The notes under the pieces: generated by a model
Seen by the model: only the letters and a program-made list of their open reading frames with translations
Told to the model about the DNA's origin: nothing
Databases searched by the model: none
DNA from: CAVXYG01 sp963706835
GTDB taxonomy: Bacteria > Actinomycetota > Actinomycetes > S36-B12 > GCA-2699445
Length of the DNA stretch: 64,000 nucleotides
Direction: 5' to 3'
Assembly (NCBI GenBank): GCA_963706835.1
Contig: CAVPOB010000040.1
Location: forward strand, 124,001 to 188,000
In this document: piece after piece, positions 18,232 to 27,172 of the stretch
Layout of the letters: the number at the start of each line of letters is the position of its first letter
How positions within the stretch are numbered: position 1 is the first letter of the stretch
Translations under genes and position numbers: made by a program

Positions 18232-19653
18232 TCAATCCTGCCGATCAGCCGGTGCCACCTCGTGCATGATGTCCAGCACGCCGCTCATGATCTCGTTCAT
18301 GGTCGTGTAGCCCTGCGGCGTGCCGCCCAGCCCGTACATGGCACCGCTCTCGGCCGGCTCGCCGCGGTGTCGCACCGCGTAGTCCACGGACTCGCGCAGC
18401 GCCTGGAGGAAGTCCTCGGTGACACCGGGCTGAGTGTTGGGCCGCGTCACGCAGAAGTGCAGGGCTGGCGGCAACTGCAGCGCGTTCATCCGCCAGCCGG
18501 ACTTCTTGAGCGCGTCGTTGACCAAGTAGATGTCGACCGGCTCTGGGCCGTCGGCCGCCCGAAACGCCACCAGGAAGAGCGGATCGCCGATGACCGCCAG
18601 TTCCGGCATCTCCTCGATCCCCGCCCGGATGGCCTGAGCAGTCGTCATGATCTGCTCGGCGTAGTCCAGGTAGTCCTCCTTGCCCACCGACACCAGCGAG
18701 GCCCACGTGGAGGCAATCAACCCGCCGCTGCGCGACCCGGCGAGGCCCGGCGACAGATAGAGCCCTCCCGGCCAGTCGGACACGGTGTAGTACTGGTGCT
18801 TGCGCAGTTCCTTGGAGCGGTAGACCAGTACCGAGGTGCCCTTCAGCGCATATCCGTACTTGTGGGTGTCGGCCGAGATCGACGTCACACCGGGGACCCG
18901 GAAATCCCAGGGCGGGACATCGTGGCCGTTGCGCTCGATCCAGGGCAGGATCAGCCCCCCGAGGCAGCCGTCCACGTGCAGCCCGATGCCGTGTTCGAGA
19001 GCCAGCTCCGACAGCGCCTCGATGGGGTCGATGAGACCGTGCGCATAGTTGGCCGCGCTGGCCACCAGCGCGATGGTGTTGCTGTCGATCTGCGCTGCCA
19101 TGGCCGCCACGTCGGCAAGGTAGTCCGCCCCCACGGGAATCAGCCGGGCCTCGATGCCCATCCAGTGGGCACCCTTGCGCAGCGCCACGTGGGCCGTGGT
19201 CGGCAGCACGACGTTGGGGTGCGTGACGCCGCGCTCGGCGGCCTGCTCGCGGTAGGCGTACAACGCGGTGATCAGGCTCTCCGAGCCGCCGCCGGTCACC
19301 ACGCCGCAGAACCCCTTGGTCACGTCGCCGTGCAGCAGATCGGCGACCATCGCGATGATCTCGCCCTCGAACTTGGTCGCCGACGGATACATGTCGCGCT
19401 GCAGCACGTTGGCGTGCGCGAAGTCCCCGAACACCTCCGCCAGGAAGCGGTAGTGGTCGTGATCGCCCGCGTAGAGGCTGCCGGAGACCCGCCCCAGATC
19501 CCCCATCTCGTCCTCGCGCTGCGCCAGTTGCGCCATCATCTCGGCGAGTTGGCTTCGGGGCCGCCCGGTGTAGGGGATCCGGCGATACGTCTCCGTCGAA
19601 TCCCGGTAGGGATAGAAGTCGTTCAGCAGTCGTTCGAGGCCTTCGTCAGCCAT
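18232..19653 (-). CDS. PLP-dependent decarboxylase (sphingosine-1-phosphate lyase family)
   Basis: A 473-residue fold-type I PLP enzyme. The cofactor Lys is K265 in SADTHKYGYALKGTS; the Asp that pairs with the pyridine nitrogen is in LHVDGCLGG, and TGGGSESLITAL binds phosphate. The THK motif and domain length resemble sphingosine-1-phosphate lyase and related group II decarboxylases rather than glutamate decarboxylase. ATG 19653 has a good GGAGG. Substrate unknown; the coupled downstream sugar kinase hints at a phosphorylated-substrate pathway. Confidence 0.85.
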   Translation of the reverse strand: MADEGLERLLNDFYPYRDSTETYRRIPYTGRPRSQLAEMMAQLAQREDEMGDLGRVSGSLYAGDHDHYRFLAEVFGDFAHANVLQRDMYPSATKFEGEIIAMVADLLHGDVTKGFCGVVTGGGSESLITALYAYREQAAERGVTHPNVVLPTTAHVALRKGAHWMGIEARLIPVGADYLADVAAMAAQIDSNTIALVASAANYAHGLIDPIEALSELALEHGIGLHVDGCLGGLILPWIERNGHDVPPWDFRVPGVTSISADTHKYGYALKGTSVLVYRSKELRKHQYYTVSDWPGGLYLSPGLAGSRSGGLIASTWASLVSVGKEDYLDYAEQIMTTAQAIRAGIEEMPELAVIGDPLFLVAFRAADGPEPVDIYLVNDALKKSGWRMNALQLPPALHFCVTRPNTQPGVTEDFLQALRESVDYAVRHRGEPAESGAMYGLGGTPQGYTTMNEIMSGVLDIMHEVAPADRQD

Positions 19654-19711
19654 GGCACCTCCACGCTCGTGCCCACCCTAGGCGCACCCGGGTGATCTGG
19701 GGCCACTGGCG

Positions 19712-20191
19712 TTAGTCCTCGTGCCCTTTGCGCCGGCGACCCATGGCTCGTGCTGCCTCGCGCTTGGCATCCCGCTCGGCGATCGCCTGGCGCTTGTCGT
19801 AGGCGCGGCGCCCCTTCGCCACGCCGATTTCGACCTTCGCGTAGCCGTCGGAGAAGTACAGCGCCAATGGGATCAGCGTGAGGCCGGGATCACGCAGCCG
19901 GGCTGCGATCTTGGCGATCTCTGCCCGGTGCAGCAGCAGTTTGCGCGAGCGGCGGGGGGCGTGATTGGTCCAGGTCCCCGCGTCGTACTCGGGGATATGG
20001 ACCCCTTGCAGCCATACCTCGCCGTCCTTGAGGACCGCATAGCCGTCGGCGAGGGTCGCTCTGCCGGCCCGCAGCGCCTTGACCTCGGTCCCGGTCAGCA
20101 CGATCCCGCACTCGTAGGAGTCCAGGACCGTGTAGTCGTGCCGGGCCCGACGGTTGACCGCAATCGTCTTGCGGCCCTTCTCGCGCGGCAT
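19712..20191 (-). CDS. smpB: SsrA-binding protein SmpB
   Basis: A 159-residue tmRNA partner that delivers tmRNA to stalled ribosomes. Seen: the opening RKTIAVNRRARHDY, GIVLTGTEVKALR (about 33-45), the oligonucleotide-binding barrel through LIPLALYFSDGYAKVEIGVAKG, and a basic C-terminal tail rich in Arg/Lys. The ATG at 20191 with GAGGTG upstream gives the family N-terminus. It follows the ftsEX-M23 operon, the usual actinobacterial position, with a possible hairpin between. Confidence 0.95.
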   Translation of the reverse strand: MPREKGRKTIAVNRRARHDYTVLDSYECGIVLTGTEVKALRAGRATLADGYAVLKDGEVWLQGVHIPEYDAGTWTNHAPRRSRKLLLHRAEIAKIAARLRDPGLTLIPLALYFSDGYAKVEIGVAKGRRAYDKRQAIAERDAKREAARAMGRRRKGHED

Positions 20192-20287
20192 GGCCACCCC
20201 ACCTCGTCTGTTCCGGCACGCCAGTCTACGCGACGGCGCCGATTGCGGAGCGTGACCGCGTGCAGTCGGCGCCATGGGCCCTGCTGG

Positions 20288-20348
20288 AACGCAAACGGAA
20301 ACCGCCGTTCCCGTGGCCACATCACCGGCCGGAACGGAGGTTTGCGTT
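20288..20348 (-). terminator. Long imperfect hairpin downstream of the ftsEX-M23 operon
   Basis: AACGCAAAC (20288-20296) pairs with GTTTGCGTT (20340-20348), with an inner CCGTTCC/GGAACGG helix. It lies between the M23 gene stop and smpB. A U-tract is missing, so it may attenuate rather than terminate. Confidence 0.4.
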
Positions 20349-20392
20349 GGCGCACCGGAGGAGCCCCTGTGAGAGGCGACGGAGCGTGACGG

Positions 20393-21697
20393 TCAGCAGC
20401 GAACCGCGGTCTTCGACTGGCCGTACCAGCCCATCGGGTTGAACGGGACACCGTTGAGGTGCATCTCGAAGTGCAGGTGCGGACCGGTGGACCATCCGGT
20501 GGAGCCGACGAACCCGATCACGTCCCCCTGGGCGACGCGCTGGCCCGGCCGCACGTTCGTCCGGGACTGGTGGGCATAGAAACTGGCCACACCGTCGCCG
20601 TGGGCGATGATCGTGTGCAGGCCGAAGGGGCCGCCGCTGTTGATCTCGGCGACGACGCCGGCCTGCACGGCGAGGATCGGCGTACCCGCACCACCGCGGA
20701 TATCGACACCGGTGTGGCATGACCGGTAGCCGTACACCGGGTGGATCCGGGGCCCGGCCATCTGCGAAATGCCGGCGCCGGGGATCGGCCAGATGAACCC
20801 GTCCGCGCTGGACCAGCTGACCCCACCTGCAGCGGCTCGCCGGGCGAGCTCGGCCGCGGCCTGTGCAGCGGCGGCGATGCGCTGCTGCTCCTGGCGCAAC
20901 TGCTGATACTGACCCTGGACGTTGGAGCGCTGCGCCTCGGCCACGGCCAGCGCTGCATCCCGCTGGGCGATGAGCTCCTCGATCAGCGCCTTTGCCGCTT
21001 CCGCCTCGGCCCGCGCCTGCTCGGCCTCTTCGAGCTTCTGCTCAGCCTCCAGGCGCTTCTCCTCGGCCAACTCCTGCAGCGCCTCCATGCGCAGCTCGGT
21101 GTAGGCCTGGTCGGCGCGGACGGTCGCCATGTCGCTGAGCGCCTGGTTGTTCGCCTTGCTGACCGAACGGATGGCGGCGAGGCGATCGGTCAACTCGATG
21201 GGATCGGTTGCCTCCAGCACCATCTCCATCTCGGCGAAGGGCCCCATCTGATAGGCGCGCCGGGCGAACTCCCCCACGTCGGAGCGCAGGCCCTCGTAGG
21301 CGGACTCGATGGTGGCCAGGCGTTGCTGCGCAGCTTCGAACTCGGCCGTCGCCTGCTGGAAGGCCTCGATAGCTGCCTCGTGGGCTGCACGGGCAATGGC
21401 TTCTCGCTCCATGGCGTCTTCGAGCGCCTGCTGCGCGGGGGGCAATTCGGCCTCCGCCGCGGCCAGGTCCGCCGCGGCCTGGCTCACTGCTGCGTTGGCG
21501 CCCTCCACCGCATCGCTGGCATCAGCGACCTGGCGATCGATGCGCGACTGGTCATCCTCGGCCGCAGTGGCCGTCGAGCCGCCGACGAGCATGGAGACCA
21601 CCAGCGAACCTGCGGCGGCCGAGGCGGCGAGGCGCTGCCAGGGGCGCCGTAGGCGCGCCAGACCCGCGATCCGATGGGATCGACGTGTCGCTGCCAT
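20393..21697 (-). CDS. Secreted coiled-coil M23 peptidase of the FtsEX system
   Basis: About 434 residues. An N-terminal signal region (LAASAAAGSLVVSMLVGGSTATAA) is followed by a long Ala/Glu-rich coiled coil (about residues 50-270) and a C-terminal LytM/M23 domain with HTGVDI and HLHFE zinc-site residues. The layout is that of EnvC-like FtsEX effectors, here with an apparently intact zinc site, so it could cleave peptidoglycan itself. ATG 21697 is preceded by GGGAGG. It lies about 90 nt downstream of ftsX on the same strand; FtsEX probably controls it through the coiled coil. Confidence 0.88.
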   Translation of the reverse strand: MAATRRSHRIAGLARLRRPWQRLAASAAAGSLVVSMLVGGSTATAAEDDQSRIDRQVADASDAVEGANAAVSQAAADLAAAEAELPPAQQALEDAMEREAIARAAHEAAIEAFQQATAEFEAAQQRLATIESAYEGLRSDVGEFARRAYQMGPFAEMEMVLEATDPIELTDRLAAIRSVSKANNQALSDMATVRADQAYTELRMEALQELAEEKRLEAEQKLEEAEQARAEAEAAKALIEELIAQRDAALAVAEAQRSNVQGQYQQLRQEQQRIAAAAQAAAELARRAAAGGVSWSSADGFIWPIPGAGISQMAGPRIHPVYGYRSCHTGVDIRGGAGTPILAVQAGVVAEINSGGPFGLHTIIAHGDGVASFYAHQSRTNVRPGQRVAQGDVIGFVGSTGWSTGPHLHFEMHLNGVPFNPMGWYGQSKTAVRC

Positions 21698-21788
21698 GCC
21701 TCCACCTCCCCGATACACCAATGTCACAATACCGTCACATACGCGTCGGGTTGACACATTGGGGGTAATCGGTGCGTCGCCCCAGCCT

Positions 21789-22694
21789 TCATACCTTCAG
21801 ATAGCGGCGCAGCGACACGAACGCAGCGATCGCGGCAAGGCCGACACCCAGCACGAAAACGGTCAGGGCGACCAGCCACACCGTGTCCCAATCGACGAAC
21901 GGGGTGAAGCGGAAGTTCGGCTCGAGGAAACCGTCGATGAGCACGACCTTCATCGCTGCCAGGGCGCCTACGGCGAGCAGTCCGCCCAGAACCGCCGCGA
22001 AGACGGACTCCAGGATGAACGGCATCTGGATGTACCACTTCGAGGCACCGACCAGGCGCATGATGCCGGTCTCCCGTTGCCGACTGCTGGCCGCCAGCCG
22101 CATCGTGTTGCCCACCAGCAGCAACGTGACCACGAGCATCGCACCGGCGATGAAGAGGGCGACCATCTGCAAGCCGTCGAGCAGCCGGAAGAGCTTGTCG
22201 AGCACCTGCTTCTGGTCATCCACCCGCTCCACGCCCGGCACACCAGTGAACGCTGAGGTGATCAGCGCATAGCGGTCGGGATCGGACAGCTTGACCCGGA
22301 AACTCTCGCCGAGGTCCTCTGCGGTCGCGCTCTCCGCGATGGGGCTGCCCTCGAACTGCTCCTGGAAGCGCTCGAAGGCTTCGGCGGCGCTCTCGTAGTA
22401 GACCTCCTCCACCAGCGGGTCCAGGGACTCCAGGTCCGCCCGGATCTGTTCGCGCTGCTCGACGGTCACGGCACCGGCGCAGGACGGCACGTCGCTGTTG
22501 CGCGTGCACAGGAACAAGGAGACCTCGACCTTGTCGAACCAGAACCCCTTCATCTGGTCGACCTGCTGGCGGACCAGCAGGCCGGTGCCCAGCAGCGCCA
22601 GCGAGATGGCGATGGTGACGATCAGCGCCATCGTCATGGTGAAGTTGCGGCGTAGGCCGGTGAAGACCTCGCTGACGACGAAGCGTGCCCGCAT
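21789..22694 (-). CDS. ftsX: Cell division protein FtsX
   Basis: A 301-residue permease-like protein: one membrane span after the start, an extracytoplasmic domain (about residues 50-175) with two Cys (FLCTRNSDVPSCAG), then three further spans. The SRQRETGIMRLVGASKWYIQMPF cytoplasmic motif is the FtsX signature. ATG 22694 carries GGAGG upstream. FtsX passes the ATPase cycle of FtsE to wall hydrolases at division; ftsE lies immediately upstream. Confidence 0.95.
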   Translation of the reverse strand: MRARFVVSEVFTGLRRNFTMTMALIVTIAISLALLGTGLLVRQQVDQMKGFWFDKVEVSLFLCTRNSDVPSCAGAVTVEQREQIRADLESLDPLVEEVYYESAAEAFERFQEQFEGSPIAESATAEDLGESFRVKLSDPDRYALITSAFTGVPGVERVDDQKQVLDKLFRLLDGLQMVALFIAGAMLVVTLLLVGNTMRLAASSRQRETGIMRLVGASKWYIQMPFILESVFAAVLGGLLAVGALAAMKVVLIDGFLEPNFRFTPFVDWDTVWLVALTVFVLGVGLAAIAAFVSLRRYLKV

Positions 22695-22707
22695 CAGATT
22701 CCTCCGC

Positions 22708-23397
22708 CTATACCGAGTAGCCGTACACGCCGCGGGGTTCGTCGCGCTGCATGCGCCCCTCGCGCAGCTCGATGACCCGGCGACGCGCCTGATCGACCAG
22801 GTCCGCATCGTGGGTGGCCATCAGCACCGTCGTGCCCGTGCGGTTGATGCGGTCAAGCAATCGCAGGATGCCGATGGACGTCTCCGGGTCGAGGTTGCCG
22901 GTGGGCTCATCCGCCAGCAGGATCGCCGGACGGTTGACGTAGGCGCGCGCGATCGCGACCCGCTGCTGCTCGCCGCCGGACAACTCGTTCGGCAGCCGCT
23001 TCTCCTTGCCGTCCAGCCCCACGAGCTCCAGCGTTTCGGGGACGACCTTGCGAATGTGGCTGCGGGGCCGCCCGATGACTTGCAGCGCGAACGCGACGTT
23101 CTGCTCGACAGTCTTGTTGGGCAGCAGTCGGAAATCCTGGAACACCACGCCGATCTGGCGTCGCAACCGCGGGACCCGCCAGGTGGGCAGCGCTGCTACG
23201 TCGCGGCCGGCCACGTGCACGGTGCCGGTGTTGGGGCGCTCCTCCCGGAGGATGAGTTTGAGCATCGTGGATTTGCCCGAGCCGGAAGCCCCGACCAGGA
23301 AGGCGAACTCCCCGCGACCGATGCTGAGGTTCAGATCGCGCACGGCTGGGCGCAACTGCGTGGGGTACTGCTTGGTGACACCCTCGAACTCGATCAC
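22708..23397 (-). CDS. ftsE: Cell division ATP-binding protein FtsE
   Basis: A 229-residue ABC ATPase: Walker A GASGSGKST (36-44), Q-loop VVFQDFRLLPNKTV, signature LSGGEQQRVAIARA, Walker B ILLADEPTGNLDP and the H-loop ATHD. FtsE dimerises with FtsX at the divisome. The stop is 13 nt before the ftsX start. The promoter presumably lies in the AT-richer stretch around 23520-23590. Confidence 0.95.
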   Translation of the reverse strand: MIEFEGVTKQYPTQLRPAVRDLNLSIGRGEFAFLVGASGSGKSTMLKLILREERPNTGTVHVAGRDVAALPTWRVPRLRRQIGVVFQDFRLLPNKTVEQNVAFALQVIGRPRSHIRKVVPETLELVGLDGKEKRLPNELSGGEQQRVAIARAYVNRPAILLADEPTGNLDPETSIGILRLLDRINRTGTTVLMATHDADLVDQARRRVIELREGRMQRDEPRGVYGYSV

Positions 23398-23574
23398 CGA
23401 CGGTCCCCCTTCTCTCCCCGGGCCTGCGTACTCGCCCGACCACTGTAAACGCCCGCACCGGGACTTCCGGCCCGCGACGCCTCGACTCGAACCAACCCAT
23501 CGGCCCCGGTCAAGAGTCCATGCATTCCGTTATCGAATCGTTAGGTGATTTGTGGTGCACATCACGTCACGCAG

Positions 23575-23587
23575 CGACATGATGTCG
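23575..23587. promoter_or_regulatory. Palindrome upstream of ftsE
   Basis: CGACATGATGTCG is a perfect 13-bp dyad in the AT-richer stretch 23520-23590 between ftsE and the prfB terminator, with GTGGTGCACATCAC just before it. A possible operator for the ftsEX operon; no known motif matched. The remainder of 23398-23728 holds only the terminator at 23676. Confidence 0.25.
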
Positions 23588-23675
23588 TCACAGAGCGATG
23601 GGGCGGGTGTTCCCCCCCACCCCGCCGCACCGTCGCTCTCAGCGCTGCGAAGCGGCGCTTACACCCTCCAGGTGG

Positions 23676-23709
23676 GAGGCCCCGGGATTTCCCCCGTTCC
23701 CGGGGCCTC
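23676..23709 (-). terminator. Terminator after prfB
   Basis: GAGGCCCCGGGA (23676-23687) pairs perfectly with TCCCGGGGCCTC (23698-23709) across a 10-nt loop, 20 nt beyond the prfB stop. The plus-strand side continues GGTGTATTT. Confidence 0.65.
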
Positions 23710-23728
23710 GGTGTATTTCCAGCCACCA

Positions 23729-24832
23729 TCAGGCCTGCTGGCGCCGCCAGCGGATGCCGCTCTCGATGAAGGCGTCGATCTCGCCGTCCAGCACGGACCC
23801 GGTGTTCCCGGTCTCCACCTCGGTGCGCAGATCCTTGACCATCTGGTACGGGTGAAGGACGTAGGAGCGCATCTGGTTGCCCCAGGACCCGGCGGTCTCG
23901 CCCTTGAGCGCGTCCATCTCGGCCTGCTCCTCCAACCGCCGCCGCTCCAGCAGCCTCGCCTGCAACACCTGCATCGCAGCGGCCCGGTTCTGGATCTGGC
24001 TCTTCTCGTTCTGGCACGACACCACGATCCCCGTCGGCAGATGCGTGATCCGCACCGCGGAGTCGGTGGTGTTGACGCTCTGCCCGCCGGGGCCGGAGGA
24101 GCGGAACACGTCCACCCGGAGCTCGCTCTCGGGGATGTCGATGTGGTCGGTCTGCTCGGTGACCGGCAGCACCTCGACGCCGGCGAAGGATGTCTGCCGC
24201 CGGCCCTGGTTGTCGAATGGGGAGATGCGGACCAGCCGGTGGGTGCCCTGCTCCACCGACAACGTGCCGTAGGCGTAGGGGGCCTTCACCTGGAAGGTGG
24301 CCGACTTGATACCCGCCTCTTCGGCGTAGGAGATGTCGAAGACCTCGGTCGGCCAGCCGATCCGCTCGCAGTAGCGCAGGTACATCCGCAGCAGCATCTC
24401 GGCCCAATCGGCGGCATCCACCCCGCCGGCCTCCGAGCGGATGGTCACCAGGGCTTCGCGCTCGTCGTACTCGCCCGCCAGCAGGGTGCGCACCTCGAGC
24501 GCCGCAATCGCCTGCGACAGGGAGGCGATCTCGCTGCGGGCCTCGGCCAGGGCGTCCGGGTCGTCCTCCTCGGCGGCCAACTCGGCCAGCACCTGGACAT
24601 CGTCCAGCCGCGCCCGCAGGCTCTCCACGCGGCGCAGGTCCCCCTGCGCGAGCGACAGGCGCGACGTCACCTGTTGCGCCCGTGCCTGGTCGTCCCACAG
24701 GTCGGGCGCGGATGCTTGCTGCTCCAAGTCAGCGATCTGCGCCCGCAGCCCGTCGGGGTCGATGACCTTCTCCACGCTGCCCAGCGTCGCGTCGAGGTCG
24801 GTCAGGCGTGCCGCGATGTCGATGTCTGCCAC
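23729..24832 (-). CDS. prfB: Peptide chain release factor 2
   Basis: A class I release factor of about 367 residues that reads UAA and UGA. Seen: the stop-codon recognition SPF in VRISPFDNQGRRQ and the GGQ catalytic loop GPGGQSVNTTDSAVR. The frame is continuous, so the programmed +1 frameshift found in many bacterial prfB genes is absent. Start: GTG 24832 gives the family-like VADIDIAARLTDLDATL; a TTG at 24841 is the alternative. It ends the Tad gene block. Confidence 0.92.
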   Translation of the reverse strand: MADIDIAARLTDLDATLGSVEKVIDPDGLRAQIADLEQQASAPDLWDDQARAQQVTSRLSLAQGDLRRVESLRARLDDVQVLAELAAEEDDPDALAEARSEIASLSQAIAALEVRTLLAGEYDEREALVTIRSEAGGVDAADWAEMLLRMYLRYCERIGWPTEVFDISYAEEAGIKSATFQVKAPYAYGTLSVEQGTHRLVRISPFDNQGRRQTSFAGVEVLPVTEQTDHIDIPESELRVDVFRSSGPGGQSVNTTDSAVRITHLPTGIVVSCQNEKSQIQNRAAAMQVLQARLLERRRLEEQAEMDALKGETAGSWGNQMRSYVLHPYQMVKDLRTEVETGNTGSVLDGEIDAFIESGIRWRRQQA

Positions 24833-24853
24833 AACTTCCAAGCGTACTGCCGC

Positions 24854-25306
24854 TCAGCCATTCGGCCGGACCAGCAGCCGTGCGGTGGCCGATGCCCGGA
24901 CAGGAATCGCGTCGAGGCCCAGGGATGAGGCGAACGGGAGGCGCGCCCGGGCCGCCAGCTCGACCGACACCGACCCGTCGCGCACCTCGATATCGCGAAC
25001 GGACAGCCCCGGCTGTTGCTCGGCCGCGATCGCCGGAGCGAGGTAGCGCCGCACCGCGCGGTCGACGGACTCCGGATCCAGGGGCACGCCGTCCACACCG
25101 GCAGCTCCCCCGCGGTAGTACGCCGTCATGTCCACCGCCTGCGCACCGGCGAGCGCGGCCTGATCGGCGGTGGCGGCCAACTGCTGTCGGGCGCCGATCA
25201 CGGCGGCAGCGTCGGCGATGACCAGGATGCACCCGACCACGGCGCTGATGAGGAAGGCCTGCAGGAGCAGCAGCGACCCGCGGTCACCGCGGCGCGACGA
25301 AGGCAT
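24854..25306 (-). CDS. TadG-like pilus-associated protein (Rv3654c-like)
   Basis: A 150-residue protein with the actinobacterial TadE/G-like head: SSRRGDRGSLLLLQAFLISAVVGCILVIADAAAVIGARQQLAATADQAALAGA, that is, a short basic start, one membrane helix, and the Ala-rich pseudopilin-like helix. The rest is a small extracytoplasmic domain. Last Tad gene, overlapping the end of the preceding tadE-like gene by 23 nt. Presumed role in pilus assembly is by family and context. Confidence 0.8.
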   Translation of the reverse strand: MPSSRRGDRGSLLLLQAFLISAVVGCILVIADAAAVIGARQQLAATADQAALAGAQAVDMTAYYRGGAAGVDGVPLDPESVDRAVRRYLAPAIAAEQQPGLSVRDIEVRDGSVSVELAARARLPFASSLGLDAIPVRASATARLLVRPNG

Positions 25307-25725
25307 CCACGACTCCGTACTGCACGGCGCTGGTGGTCAGCCCGGGGGTGAGGCCCAGCACCGGGATCTGCGGCAGCTCGGCCTGGACCGAGACTTCCAC
25401 CCTCACCGACGCTCCCGGCTGCAGGCAGCGGGCCGCTGCACAGGTGCGTCCGTACCGCGAAGGCCTGCACGCCGGGCCGATCGGCCAGCGCCAGGTCCGC
25501 GGCCAGCTCCGCCCGCCGATGGGCTTGCGACTCCGAGGCCGCGCTGAGGAACGCGCGCAGCGACTCACCAGCCGCCGATTCGCATGCCTGGTGGACGGCC
25601 GCCAACTGCTGCAGGGCCAGGCCGGCCCACGCGAGCGGGACGATGGCCACGACCGCGAAGAGCGTGAACTCCACCACCGCGCTGCCCCGGTCGGATCGGC
25701 GGCGGCGCAATCGCTTGGGCCTCAT
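25284..25725 (-). CDS. TadE-like protein, frameshifted
   Basis: A minor pseudopilin of about 147 residues when two frames are joined. The first frame gives RSDRGSAVVEFTLFAVVAIVPLAWAGLALQQLAAVHQACESAA, the typical TadE membrane helix with its Glu; the second gives CAAARCLQPGASVRVEVSVQ and the C-terminus. The switch is near 25440-25455 (GCGGTACGGACGC). The ATG overlaps the previous tadE stop as ATGA. Probably an assembly indel, otherwise a broken gene. Confidence 0.75.
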
Positions 25726-26099
25726 CGGACCGGCTCCAGCAGCGCGTGCCCGGTCCCGGAGACCACTGCGACGTCGGGCAGCAGCGCCAATCGCGGCCGC
25801 GCCTCAACGCGCACCGTCACCACCGGCACCCCGGACACCTCGTGGCTGGTCAGCCGAAAATCGGTGAGCGGCATCCCGCCGAGGCCCTCAGCGACCATGT
25901 CGGTCGCCGTGCGATGGGCAGCCGACTGCGGCGCCGCGGCCACGGCAGCCACCCGCGCCGACTCCGCAGCCGCGGCTGAGACGATCGCCTTGGCGTGGGC
26001 GAGCAGCACCAGCTGCAGCACGGTCAGGCCGACCAGGACCAGCAGCGGGACCACAGCGACGAACTCGACGGTTGCGTTGCCGCGGTCCGGCCGCGTCAT
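25722..26099 (-). CDS. TadE family protein (Rv3655c-like)
   Basis: A 125-residue membrane-anchored pseudopilin-like protein: RGNATVEFVAVVPLLVLVGLTVLQLVLLAHAKAIVSAAAAESARVAA has the TadE pattern of a Gly-rich start, a Glu in the membrane segment and an Ala-rich helix. The start overlaps the small upstream gene stop as ATGA and its own stop overlaps the next start the same way, so three genes are translationally chained. Confidence 0.85.
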   Translation of the reverse strand: MTRPDRGNATVEFVAVVPLLVLVGLTVLQLVLLAHAKAIVSAAAAESARVAAVAAAPQSAAHRTATDMVAEGLGGMPLTDFRLTSHEVSGVPVVTVRVEARPRLALLPDVAVVSGTGHALLEPVR

Positions 26100-26260
26100 C
26101 CCGCGACGGACTCGAACGCCCGCGACAGAATGCTGCTGAGCTGATCATCGGCGATCAGCCACAGCGCCGTCACCAGGCCGGCCGTCATCACCGCGACCAG
26201 GACCCAGCCCGGCACGTCCCCTCGATCGCTGCGCATGATCCTTCGCAACCGCTGCTGCAT
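26096..26260 (-). CDS. Small Flp-like/DUF4244 pilin candidate (54 aa)
   Basis: A 54-residue ORF. It begins with a basic region (QQRLRRIMRSDRGD), then a single membrane helix (VPGWVLVAVMTAGLVTALWLIA) and a short polar tail, which matches DUF4244/Rv3656c-type Flp pilin-like proteins. ATG 26260 has AAGGGGGAG upstream. Its place between tadC and tadE is where the major pilin gene lies in the mycobacterial locus. It would be the filament subunit; I infer this from position and topology. Confidence 0.75.
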   Translation of the reverse strand: MQQRLRRIMRSDRGDVPGWVLVAVMTAGLVTALWLIADDQLSSILSRAFESVAG

Positions 26261-26293
26261 ATCTCCCCCTTCATCGAAGGCCCTGCTGTGGGC

Positions 26294-27172
26294 CTACCCT
26301 CCGAACAACCCCAACTGCGCCGCACCCGGAAGCAGCGCCACCATGACCACGGTCGGCAGGACGGCGAAGACGACCGGCACGAGCATGGCGATGTCTCGCT
26401 TGCCGGCCTCGGTCATCAGTTGCCGGTGCGACTCCGCCGCGGCGTCGATCGCCTGCTCCCGCACGATTTCCGCCAACGGGCTGCCCCGTTCTATCGCCGA
26501 GAGCAAGCCTTGGACGAAGCGCTCGATCACCGGCAGTTCGACGTCTGCGGCCAGTTGGCGCATGGCCGCCGCGAAACCCCCGCCGGCCGCCGTGCGCTGC
26601 GCGGCTCCCTCGAACTGGGCGCCCAGCGGCCCCCCGATCGCACGAGCGACCCGTCCGATGGCGTCGCTCGGTGACGCGCCGGCCGAGATGAGCAGGGCCA
26701 GCAACTGGGCGGCCACGGGGAACTGCTCGGCGATGGCGCGGCGACGCCGTCGCGCCGCACGGCCCAGCAGCCAGTCGCCGAGCAGTAGGCCCGCAACAGC
26801 GGCCAGTCCGATGGCCATGAGTGCTGGACCCGTGCGCGCAAGGCCGCCGCTGAGGGCCAGCAGTACCGTTGCGGCCGCGGCCAGGGCGGCTGCCCGCATC
26901 GTCTGCGCGACCAGGAACCGCTCGGGATCGGCCGCCCACCCAGCGATCTGCAGTTTGCGCTGCAGTGCGGCCCGCCCCCCGAAGATGCGTGCGATCAGGT
27001 CCAGCAGGGGCGCGAGTACCTCCCACAGCGGAACAGAGCGGCGCTGCGGGGCGTACCCGGGCACGCGGTGCAGTGCTGCGATCAGGGGCGGCGGCGGTCC
27101 GCCCGCACGCCATCCCCGTACCGACACCAGCAGCCCCGCCGCGAAGAGCATGCCGACCAGCATGCCGATCAT
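26294..27172 (-). CDS. tadC: Tad secretion membrane protein TadC
   Basis: About 292 residues with a type II secretion F domain (about 125-275): QLLALLISAGASPSDAIGRVARAIGG and the mirrored SAIERGSPLAEIVREQA. Membrane segments occur at the start, near residues 90-130 and at the C-terminus (LVPVVFAVLPTVVMVALL). ATG 27172 overlaps the tadB stop as ATGA. TadB and TadC form the inner-membrane platform driven by TadA. Confidence 0.88.
   Translation of the reverse strand: MIGMLVGMLFAAGLLVSVRGWRAGGPPPPLIAALHRVPGYAPQRRSVPLWEVLAPLLDLIARIFGGRAALQRKLQIAGWAADPERFLVAQTMRAAALAAAATVLLALSGGLARTGPALMAIGLAAVAGLLLGDWLLGRAARRRRRAIAEQFPVAAQLLALLISAGASPSDAIGRVARAIGGPLGAQFEGAAQRTAAGGGFAAAMRQLAADVELPVIERFVQGLLSAIERGSPLAEIVREQAIDAAAESHRQLMTEAGKRDIAMLVPVVFAVLPTVVMVALLPGAAQLGLFGG

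Noticed and set aside
23729..24832. Programmed frameshift in prfB
   Set aside because: The reading frame is continuous from the start through the GGQ domain; no in-frame early TGA.
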